Source: Bacteroidales bacterium UBA3389 (lineage in GTDB: Bacteria > Bacteroidota > Bacteroidia > Bacteroidales > P3). Taken from it: a DNA stretch of 5,700 bases. The DNA lies in NCBI GenBank assembly GCA_002358835.1, contig DEPP01000124.1:1-5700 (forward strand), given 5' to 3'. This document shows, piece by piece, positions 1 to 5,227 of this stretch. How positions within the stretch are numbered: the stretch's first letter is position 1; the number at the start of each line of letters is the position of its first letter. Made by a program: the position numbers and the translations under genes. Under the pieces are notes generated by a model. The model worked only from the letters and a program-made list of their open reading frames with translations, was not told where the DNA came from and made no database searches.

Positions 1-64
1 ACAAGCCTGCATCTATTGCGGCTTTTGCTATAGCCTCGTCTCCCAATAAAAGTAATTTATCCAT
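1..64 (-). CDS. iorA: Indolepyruvate:ferredoxin oxidoreductase alpha subunit, N-terminal fragment
   Basis: Only the first 21 codons are in the window; the gene continues beyond the left edge. The reading starts MDKLLLLGDEAIA and continues KAAIDAGL. From family knowledge, this resembles the N-terminus of IorA, the large thiamine-diphosphate and iron-sulfur subunit that oxidatively decarboxylates arylpyruvates with ferredoxin and CoA in the cytoplasm. The GDEAIA...AIDAG pattern begins the pyruvate-ferredoxin-oxidoreductase-like domain, just before a usual YPGTPS segment that lies outside the window. The ATG (64-62) is supported by a good Shine-Dalgarno match, AGGTGAG at 75-69, spaced five bases away; this is the strongest ribosome site in the window. 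It lies 319 bases beyond the DUF6089 stop, with a candidate promoter between, so it probably has its own transcript. The small subunit iorB would be expected next, but cannot be seen. With so few residues, another 2-oxoacid:acceptor oxidoreductase alpha subunit is possible. Confidence 0.62.
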   Translation of the reverse strand, partial: MDKLLLLGDEAIAKAAIDAGL

Positions 65-127
65 TATCTCACCTATTTTTATGTTTATATTCGCTATTTG
101 ATTTTTATTCTCTGAAATATCAGACTA

Positions 128-158
128 CAAAACTACTATTTTTTTTGCACTTAGCAAA
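128..158 (-). promoter_or_regulatory. Candidate Bacteroidetes sigma-70-type promoter for iorA
   Basis: Read on the minus strand, TTTG at 158-155 and TAGTTTTG at 135-128 are separated by 19 bases. This fits the Bacteroidetes housekeeping pattern of a -33 TTTG and a -7 TAnnTTTG. Transcription would start near position 122, giving a leader of roughly 55-60 bases before the iorA ATG at 64. The region is very AT-rich, and a second TAGTTTTG at 162-155 overlaps the proposed -33 box, so chance matches are a real risk. Confidence 0.35.
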
Positions 159-269
159 ACTAAACGACAACAAAAATAATATTATCGTATTATTTATTGA
201 TTTTTACCTTGTTTTTCAAAGCTTCGAAACACCTATTTCAAACTAAAATCACCTCTTTATTGACTCTGC

Positions 270-294
270 TTTTTCAAATCTTGATTTTGAAAAA
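270..294. other. Perfect AT-rich stem-loop within the left array
   Basis: TTTTTCAAA at 270-278 and TTTGAAAAA at 286-294 form a perfect nine-base-pair stem. The seven-base loop, TCTTGAT, is part of the first repeat core. Only one pair is G-C and no clear U-run follows on either strand, so it is at best a weak terminator for transcripts leaving the DUF6089 gene. It could equally be a by-product of base composition and repeat sequence. Confidence 0.35.
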
Positions 295-369
295 TTATTT
301 CTTGATTTCGGCAAAACGAATCTTGATTTCAGTAAATTCTTTCTTTGTTTTGTAAACCGCTGATTTTGA
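279..369 (+). repeat. Left array of 21-base-period TCTTGATTT repeats
   Basis: The nonamer TCTTGATTT occurs exactly at 279-287, 300-308 and 321-329, a period of exactly 21 bases. A degenerate fourth copy, TCTTTGTTT, sits in register at 342-350. The intervening bases differ, so this is not a simple tandem duplication. Positions 300-332 form a block shared with the right array in inverted orientation. Positions 334-350 (AAATTCTTTCTTTGTTT), ten further bases and TGATTTTGA at 361-369 are shared with the right array in the same orientation. The array begins 14 bases beyond the DUF6089 stop codon. Its function is unknown; a same-face protein-binding array (two helical turns per unit) or a dispersed intergenic repeat family are the leading ideas. 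Confidence 0.8.
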
Positions 370-383
370 CTTACTCTTTCTAA

Positions 384-1286
384 TTAAAATTTCATACCCG
401 GGCACTTGCTGCTTTTTGAGGCCAATTTAGTGGTAAGTGTGATTCCGAAGAAGTTATACCAATCTTTTGTTTGAGGATTTCCTCTCGAAAGATTGTGTGA
501 ATGATAGAATTCTTCATATCCGTCCAATTCATGCGTTCTGTCAGCAGCCGCAGCCGCCAATTCGCCTGCCCAATTTATCATCGTACCATGCTCAACATAG
601 TTTTTGCTTATGTCATCTATGTAATCGGTAAACGTCTTTCTGAATCCCCATTCTACACCCAAACAAACATAATCGCTTATCGAGAATTTGACTCCAAGAC
701 CAAAAGGTATAGACAAACCATATTTGGTATAAGCATCGTCATATCCCTTAAGCCCCTGCCCTTCTGTGTTAAGCACTCTCAATTCCACCGTTTCCATTTC
801 GCTTGTTATCGGATTGACAATATCAGTTTTTGGATTAAAATAAAAGCCTGCAAGACCTGCGAAAATATATGGCGTAATTCTATGTTGCTTACTTCCTGTG
901 CGATAATCAAAAAAGTTAAATTCGCACATTATACTTAATTCCCTCAACGGAGAATAAAAATTCAAATTACGAGGATTACCATAATGTTTGTCATTTCCTT
1001 CCAAGGTTGTGAAATTAAGCCGTCCGCTTACCGTCCAACGAGGAGAGAAATTATACCTTGCCAACAATCCGATGCGGAAATTGGTATTGTAAAAATCAAA
1101 ACTTTGTTCAAACTGATTCCATAAAGCATTCCCATAAGCCGAATTAAAAGACGAATTTATGTCTCCTACATAATTAGCACCTCCAACGGTAGCTCCAAAC
1201 TCCCAATTATACAACTGAGCCTTTGAACCAAAGCTCAATGTTAATACAAATACGATTAAAAAAACTTTTTTCATCATTATATCCAT
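384..1286 (-). CDS. DUF6089 family outer-membrane beta-barrel protein
   Basis: This 300-residue protein has an N-terminal signal peptide. A short basic start is followed by a hydrophobic run (about residues 8-20) and a likely signal peptidase I site after SKA, residues 21-23. The mature part alternates polar and aromatic residues like an outer-membrane beta-barrel: GATVGGANYVGDIN (31-44), LLARYNFSPRWTV (74-86), ITPYIFAGLAGFYFNPK (137-153), GLGVKFSI (196-203) and VEWGFRKTFTDYIDD (211-225). These blocks, especially FRKTFTDYIDD and the ending KCPGMKF, fit my recollection of DUF6089, a Bacteroidetes family of unknown function. The usual length is close to this, so it seems intact. Three methionines occur within the first five residues; starting at residue 4 or 5 gives a more typical MKK signal peptide, and GGTAGG (1307-1302) is too far from any of them to decide. 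It is the last gene of the cluster, 26 bases after the phosphoesterase. Its role and partners are unknown. Confidence 0.8.
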   Translation of the reverse strand: MDIMMKKVFLIVFVLTLSFGSKAQLYNWEFGATVGGANYVGDINSSFNSAYGNALWNQFEQSFDFYNTNFRIGLLARYNFSPRWTVSGRLNFTTLEGNDKHYGNPRNLNFYSPLRELSIMCEFNFFDYRTGSKQHRITPYIFAGLAGFYFNPKTDIVNPITSEMETVELRVLNTEGQGLKGYDDAYTKYGLSIPFGLGVKFSISDYVCLGVEWGFRKTFTDYIDDISKNYVEHGTMINWAGELAAAAADRTHELDGYEEFYHSHNLSRGNPQTKDWYNFFGITLTTKLASKSSKCPGMKF

Positions 1287-1312
1287 TTCAATTAAACAAA
1301 CCTACCAATATA

Positions 1313-1813
1313 TTATCTGTTAAATTTATCAAATTCCATAATCTCAAGATCCTTTGCCTCACCCTGATCAAGACATAGGCGAATCAGTGTCGCTTTATGA
1401 TGAATTCCCTGCCTGCCACAAGCTCCCGGATTGATAAGAAGAAAATCCATTTCCTCATCATACATAACGCGTAAAATATGTGAATGTCCGCAAAAGAAGA
1501 TATCGCAATTCGATTTTTTCAATTCTTCTTTTATCGATCTATCATAATGTTTCGGATAACCGCCTATATGAGTTACCATTATCTTTACTCCTTCTATCGT
1601 ATCGTATTGCACTCTCGCAACATCGTCATAAGCATAGCGATCGTCGCAATTCCCATAAACGGCAAGTACAGGCTTGAACAACCTCAACTCATCCAAGACA
1701 TCGCTGCTTCCTATGTCGCCACAGTGAATTATAATATCGACATCTTTGAAGAAATCATAGACTTGTCGCGGCACTATGCCATGCGTGTCACTCATTACGC
1801 CGATTCGCTTCAT
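1313..1813 (-). CDS. YfcE/MJ0936-like metallophosphoesterase
   Basis: A 166-residue cytoplasmic protein without signal peptide or membrane segment. It shows all the motifs of a small calcineurin-like phosphoesterase in order: SDTHG (residues 8-12; metal ligands D9 and H11), CGDIG (31-35; D33 as bridging ligand), GNCD (54-57; N55), TH (81-82; H82) and GHSH (109-112; H110 and H112). LLINPGACG at about 125-133 is the usual closing segment of the YfcE/MJ0936 subgroup. Members hydrolyse phosphodiester bonds with a two-metal centre, often manganese; the natural substrate is generally unknown and cannot be read here. Length matches the family. The gene starts 39 bases after the GH92 stop, with a purine-rich AAAGAAG (1822-1816) just before the ATG, and ends 26 bases before the DUF6089 start, consistent with one operon. 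I see no enzymatic link between it and its neighbours. Confidence 0.9.
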   Translation of the reverse strand: MKRIGVMSDTHGIVPRQVYDFFKDVDIIIHCGDIGSSDVLDELRLFKPVLAVYGNCDDRYAYDDVARVQYDTIEGVKIMVTHIGGYPKHYDRSIKEELKKSNCDIFFCGHSHILRVMYDEEMDFLLINPGACGRQGIHHKATLIRLCLDQGEAKDLEIMEFDKFNR

Positions 1814-1852
1814 ATCTTCTTTGCTTCAATATTACAACTCAAAATTTCAATC

Positions 1853-4768
1853 TTAAAATTCTATGATTAATTCATCTGTAAACAACCATGATTTTTCTCC
1901 GGCTGACAAATGCCAAGACGGATTCGTCTTTATATTCTTTGCAACCACCTTTACAAAACGATGATTTATCGGTTTTGAAGTATAGAATGTCTTTTGAAGA
2001 ATTTCTTCATTTCTTTCCGGCATATCATTCTTTACTATTTCCAAAAGTTTATAGTCTTTACCGTTATCAGAAACATAATACGCAACCTCAACAGGAAGGA
2101 ATATCCAACTCTTTTGGTCTTGTATGAAATTAGCTCCAAGTCTGCTTGGTTTTTCTCCGTCAGTCAATTCCAATACAGCAACGAAATCTTCTCCCCAATA
2201 GCCTTGCCACAATCCTAATTTCCAATTATCGCCACCTCTTTTTTGATCTATCAATCCTTCATCGCCACCTGCGGTGTATTGATTGTTGTATTTACTCAAC
2301 ACTTTCACCTTTCTGCCCTTTGGAATTTTATAGAACTTCGCTTCAACCTTTTGTGAAGTTTTCCCATTTTTGGAATACATAGACAAAGATTCGCTTTCGT
2401 TCAGCACAAATCTGCCTTTGCCAACGAAACTCAAAGTTTTGCCGGATTCAAATGCCAATTCGATGGTGTCTTCGGGGTAAAACGCAAATGCTTCCACGAT
2501 AAGGCTGTCGGTAAAAGTTGCAGTGCCTTCGTAAGACAAGTATGGAGTAATGACAATGTCTGTTTCGCTATTCAATTTTCTTACTTCGGTTACTTCATTC
2601 TCAATAACGGGGATGTTGCTTAAAACCATACGCAATTCTCCGCCTTTCATAATGTCTTCGTGTGAGATTTTGTAATCATTGATTTCTTTTCCGTTCAGAT
2701 AAATTTCAGAAATGTATTTCTTCTTATCTGCTTCCGGTGCGATGATTGTAAATGTCTTTCCATTCTCTAAATGAATCACGCTTTTATCAAAAAGAGGCGT
2801 TGTTATGATATACTCTTTATCAACCGGTGAAACAGGATATAATCCCATTGCACTCATAACATACCACGCTGACATTTGTCCTACATCGTCGTTTCCGCAG
2901 ATTCCATCCGGTGTATTATCATATAAAGTTATCAGAATCTGTCTTACGTATTTCTGAGTTTTGTGTGGTTGTCCTGCGTATGTGTATAGATATGCCGAAT
3001 GCTGAGAAGGTTCGTTGCCGTGTGCGTATCCGCCAATCAAACCGGTAACATCAGCTTGATTTCTGCCGTTTGGTGTGGCTGATTTTGAGAATAGCTTATC
3101 CAATTTCTTGCAAAATTCCAATTCTCCGCCCATAAGATTTATCAAAGCAGGGATGTCGTGAGGTGCATAAAAGGTATAATGCCAACCATTGCCCTCTGTA
3201 TAGTTTTGATCTATCTGTCTAAGGTCAAAATTCTTCAAAAAGCGTCCATTTTCCTTTGGTTCTATGAATCCGGTTGCAGGATTGATTAGGTTCTTATAGT
3301 ATTGTGATTTTCTAATATACTCATCATAAACATCCATTCTTCCTTGTGATTTTGCAACTTGGGCGACACAATACATATTATAAGCATATTCGACCGTCTT
3401 ACTTACTCCTTCGTGTTCAAATTCGGAAGATATATAACCGTTTTCAGTAAACCTATCCAATCCAAGCAAGTTATGCTTCTTCTCTGTATAGTTTCGTTTA
3501 TTTATTACACGCAATTGAGGGTCTGTATTATTGAGCATAGATTCTAAAGTAAGCTTTGGATAGATTCCCAAGCCTTTTTGATATAGCTCAGCCAAAACAC
3601 TGACGCCGTGCATTCCTATCATACAATGAGTTTCTGCCGAAGCAAGTTCCCACATCGGCAATTCTCCGTTTTGCAACTGCATGTCAATAAAGGTCTTTGC
3701 AAAATCCAAGCTACGTTCTTGGTCTATTATAGAAAGCAATGGGTGAAGCGTACGATATGTATCCCAAAGAGAGAAGACTGTATAACGCTTATATCCTTTT
3801 GAACGATGGATTTGATCGTCCATTCCTCTGTATCGATTATCTACATCGCTATATAGATTCGGTGCAATCATACAATGATAAAGCGAAGTGTAGAATATTT
3901 CTTTTTGTTTCTTGCTTGCACCCGATATTTCAATCTTTCCTAACTCTTTTTCCCATAAAGCAGTGTTTTTTGTCAATGCTTTGTCAAATCGGATGCTCTC
4001 TTCACTTGCAAGATTCTTTAATGCACCTTCTTCGTTTACGGAAGATATTGCAGTCCTTGCCTCAATAGTTTTTTTGTTGTTTTCTTCGGCCGGTTCAAAC
4101 TCAAGAAACAATCTTTTGGTTTGTTCATCGAATTTATGCTTGCTTATTTTCGAGGAAAAGATTGTTGCAAAGAATATTTTTTGATTTTCATTCCATGATT
4201 TAGAGCAACGATAGCCCACTATGGTTGAATCATTCAATATCTTATAACTGCAATCCAATAGCTCGTCTCTCCAAAGTAAGTCGATTATTATACTCGTTTG
4301 TTTTGCCGAAGCAGGGAATGAATATTTGTGAAAGCCTACACGCGGAGTTGTTGTAAGAAAAGCATCTATTGATTGATTATTCAGATTGCTTATTGCATAG
4401 TATCCTGCCGATGCGGTTTCGTTTTTATGCGAAAATGTCATAGAGAAATCTTTCTCACTCCAAGCTTTGATTGTAGGAATGAAAAGAATATCCCCATAAT
4501 CCAAACAACCGGTTCCCGAAAGGTGGGTATGAGAAAAACCATATATCACTTTATCGCTGTAATGATAGCCACTGCAACCGTCCCAACTATCTTGACGAGT
4601 GTCAGGCGAAAGTTGAATCATCCCAAATGGAGATGTAGCTCCCGGATATGTGTGTCCATGTGCATCAGTCCCTATAAGAGTATTGACCTCGTTTGTCTTT
4701 TGTGCATTCAAAGTTTGAACACATAATAAAAACATAACAATCGGTGTAATCAATTTAATCTTTGTCAT
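1853..4768 (-). CDS. Secreted GH92 family alpha-mannosidase with C-terminal beta-sandwich tail
   Basis: A 971-residue exported glycoside hydrolase. A signal peptide (about 1-22, cleavage after LNA) is followed by the GH92 N-terminal beta domain: GTDAHGHTYPGATSPFGMI (33-51), WDGCSGYHY (62-70) and FSHTHLSGTGC (78-88). The (alpha/alpha)6 catalytic domain shows LWDTYRTLHPL (334-344), MWELASAETHCMIG (372-385), TEGNGWHYTFYAPHD (524-538), HGNEPSQH (583-590) and GNDDVGQMSAWYV (625-637). By family analogy, E525 is the likely general acid and D627/D628 the likely base region of this calcium-dependent, inverting exo-mannosidase. Residues 735-765 resemble a CHB_HEX_C segment, and 835-970 an F5/8C-like sandwich (RGGDNWKLGLWQGYWGED, SWIFLPVEV, WLFTDELIIE). 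The tail explains a length above the roughly 750 residues of single-domain members. Likely substrates are alpha-mannosides of N-glycans or fungal mannan, in the periplasm or at the surface; the linkage is not determinable. The ATG has GGGATAAG close upstream (4778-4771). It is first in the cluster, and no SusC/SusD genes lie beside it. Confidence 0.93.
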   Translation of the reverse strand: MTKIKLITPIVMFLLCVQTLNAQKTNEVNTLIGTDAHGHTYPGATSPFGMIQLSPDTRQDSWDGCSGYHYSDKVIYGFSHTHLSGTGCLDYGDILFIPTIKAWSEKDFSMTFSHKNETASAGYYAISNLNNQSIDAFLTTTPRVGFHKYSFPASAKQTSIIIDLLWRDELLDCSYKILNDSTIVGYRCSKSWNENQKIFFATIFSSKISKHKFDEQTKRLFLEFEPAEENNKKTIEARTAISSVNEEGALKNLASEESIRFDKALTKNTALWEKELGKIEISGASKKQKEIFYTSLYHCMIAPNLYSDVDNRYRGMDDQIHRSKGYKRYTVFSLWDTYRTLHPLLSIIDQERSLDFAKTFIDMQLQNGELPMWELASAETHCMIGMHGVSVLAELYQKGLGIYPKLTLESMLNNTDPQLRVINKRNYTEKKHNLLGLDRFTENGYISSEFEHEGVSKTVEYAYNMYCVAQVAKSQGRMDVYDEYIRKSQYYKNLINPATGFIEPKENGRFLKNFDLRQIDQNYTEGNGWHYTFYAPHDIPALINLMGGELEFCKKLDKLFSKSATPNGRNQADVTGLIGGYAHGNEPSQHSAYLYTYAGQPHKTQKYVRQILITLYDNTPDGICGNDDVGQMSAWYVMSAMGLYPVSPVDKEYIITTPLFDKSVIHLENGKTFTIIAPEADKKKYISEIYLNGKEINDYKISHEDIMKGGELRMVLSNIPVIENEVTEVRKLNSETDIVITPYLSYEGTATFTDSLIVEAFAFYPEDTIELAFESGKTLSFVGKGRFVLNESESLSMYSKNGKTSQKVEAKFYKIPKGRKVKVLSKYNNQYTAGGDEGLIDQKRGGDNWKLGLWQGYWGEDFVAVLELTDGEKPSRLGANFIQDQKSWIFLPVEVAYYVSDNGKDYKLLEIVKNDMPERNEEILQKTFYTSKPINHRFVKVVAKNIKTNPSWHLSAGEKSWLFTDELIIEF

Positions 4769-4821
4769 ATCTTATCCCTATTTTATTTTTCAATTATTCA
4801 ATACAAAAGATACTAAAGCGA

Positions 4822-4829
4822 CAAAGGTA
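4822..4829 (-). promoter_or_regulatory. Candidate -7 box of the GH92 operon promoter
   Basis: On the minus strand, positions 4829-4822 read TACCTTTG, an exact match to the Bacteroidetes -7 consensus TAnnTTTG. Transcription would begin near 4816, giving a leader of about 47 bases before the GH92 ATG at 4768. No TTTG lies at the expected distance upstream (about 4849-4853), so the -33 element is missing or degenerate. Placement and the exact -7 match make it the best candidate for the three-gene cluster. Confidence 0.45.
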
Positions 4830-4899
4830 CGATTTTTTGCCGATAACGCACGAGTAATTTCCAAAATTAAAGTATTTTTTGCAGTTAAGATTAGATGCA

Positions 4900-5013
4900 A
4901 AAAAAAGAATCGTAAAAATAAAATCAAGAAACAATTTTCTGAAATCAAGATTCGCTCAAGCGAAATCAAGATCTAACAAATTCTTTCTTTGTTTCATAAT
5001 CACTTGATTTTGA
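4900..5013 (-). repeat. Right array of 21-base-period TCTTGATTT repeats, inverted relative to the left array
   Basis: The complement AAATCAAGA occurs exactly at 4921-4929, 4942-4950 and 4963-4971, again with an exact 21-base period. A degenerate copy, AAAAAAAGA, is in register at 4900-4908. Read on the minus strand, 4971-4939 equals the left array's 300-332 outside the central six bases. To the right, on the plus strand, AAATTCTTTCTTTGTTT (4978-4994), ten bases and TGATTTTGA (5005-5013) repeat the left array's 334-369 module, with a further forward core CTTGATTT at 5003-5010. The array is therefore head-to-head: the outer 17-base arms 4921-4937 and 4978-4994 are imperfect inverted copies (14 of 17 match), centred exactly on the six-base spacer 4955-4960. 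It lies between the GH92 promoter candidate and the dnaK regulatory region. Confidence 0.8.
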
Positions 5014-5085
5014 ACACGCATTTTCAATCTATCATATTCAACAAAACTATTACTATTTTGAATTGTTAGATTATAAAACCGATTG

Positions 5086-5099
5086 ATTAGATGTCTAAT
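5086..5099. promoter_or_regulatory. Palindrome ATTAGA-TG-TCTAAT upstream of dnaK
   Basis: A perfect dyad with six-base arms and a two-base centre. It is centred about 90 bases before the predicted dnaK transcription start. Its size and symmetry suit a dimeric DNA-binding protein, but short palindromes are common in AT-rich DNA. Confidence 0.3.
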
Positions 5100-5121
5100 T
5101 TGCAGACCTGTTGTAAAACTC

Positions 5122-5134
5122 TGACAAATTGTCA
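5122..5134. promoter_or_regulatory. Palindrome TGACAA-A-TTGTCA upstream of dnaK
   Basis: A perfect 13-base dyad with six-base arms around a single A, ending 22 bases before the sigma-54-like -24 element. It is a good operator or activator-site candidate for dnaK. It does not match CIRCE (HrcA) or the CtsR heptamer repeat, so any cognate regulator is unknown. Confidence 0.4.
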
Positions 5135-5156
5135 TAAAATTTCAAAATTATCGATT

Positions 5157-5171
5157 TGGCACGGAAGTTGA
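5157..5171 (+). promoter_or_regulatory. Sigma-54-like -24/-12 promoter motif for dnaK
   Basis: TGGCAC at 5157-5162, five bases, then TTGA at 5168-5171. The sigma-54 consensus is TGGCAC-N5-TTGC, so the -24 half and the spacing are exact and only the final C of the -12 element differs. The preceding T and following G (TTGGCACG) also fit the extended consensus. The predicted start near 5183 would leave a leader of about 45 bases before the dnaK ATG. No TAnnTTTG housekeeping box was found in the dnaK upstream region. The altered -12 base is the main weakness. Confidence 0.45.
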
Positions 5172-5227
5172 AGTATAAAGGGTGTAATAAACTGAAATAA
5201 ATAAAAAAATAAAAACATACAAGAATT

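Larger units (their letters stand above)
65..383. other. Intergenic region between iorA and the DUF6089 gene
   Basis: These 319 bases contain no credible coding frame. From left to right they hold the iorA ribosome site (69-75), the candidate iorA promoter (128-158), an AT-rich stretch with a near-palindrome at 214-229 (TTTCAAAG/CTTCGAAA, one mismatch), and the 21-base-period repeat array (279-369). A possible extra core copy, TATTGATTT at 195-203, lies exactly 84 bases (four periods) before the array's first copy. I see no tRNA, riboswitch or classical GC-rich terminator followed by a T-run here. Confidence 0.7.
4769..5227. other. Divergent intergenic region between the GH92 gene and dnaK
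   Basis: These 459 bases have no credible coding frame. From left to right they hold the GH92 leader and -7 box (4822-4829), the right repeat array (4900-5013), an AT-rich stretch, two short perfect palindromes (5086-5099 and 5122-5134), a sigma-54-like promoter motif (5157-5171) and the A-rich dnaK leader. There is no clear Shine-Dalgarno sequence before dnaK, only AAGAA three bases from the ATG. I see no CIRCE-type element (TTAGCACTC with its complement). Confidence 0.7.

Noticed and set aside
214..229. Near-palindrome TTTCAAAGCTTCGAAA as an operator or terminator.
   Set aside because: It has a mismatch, no loop and no adjacent U-run, and is unremarkable in AT-rich intergenic DNA.
300..332. 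The 33-base block as a chromosomal dif site for XerC/XerD.
   Set aside because: The arm-6-arm size is suggestive, but the arms are mostly direct rather than inverted repeats, do not resemble dif sequences I know, and two copies occur 4.6 kb apart.
279..369. The left and right arrays as CRISPR arrays.
   Set aside because: Cores are only 9-11 bases with 10-12 bases between them, far below CRISPR repeat and spacer sizes, and no cas gene is present.
501..938. A 145-codon open frame on the plus strand opposite the DUF6089 gene.
   Set aside because: It lies fully inside a well-supported gene on the other strand, its product has no recognisable domain and it looks like random cysteine- and isoleucine-rich translation.
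1484..4726. Several plus-strand open frames of 62-128 codons opposite the phosphoesterase and GH92 genes.
   Set aside because: They are antisense to genes with complete family motifs, lack ribosome sites and have no family-like sequence.
4720..4768. GH92 as a lipoprotein because of the cysteine at residue 16.
   Set aside because: The bases around C16 encode FLLCVQ, without a lipobox of the L-[AS]-[GA]-C type; a signal peptidase I site after LNA fits better.
4862..4869. TAATTTTG on the minus strand as a second GH92 promoter box.
   Set aside because: It fits TAnnTTTG but has no -33 partner at the right distance, and such matches are frequent in this AT-rich stretch.
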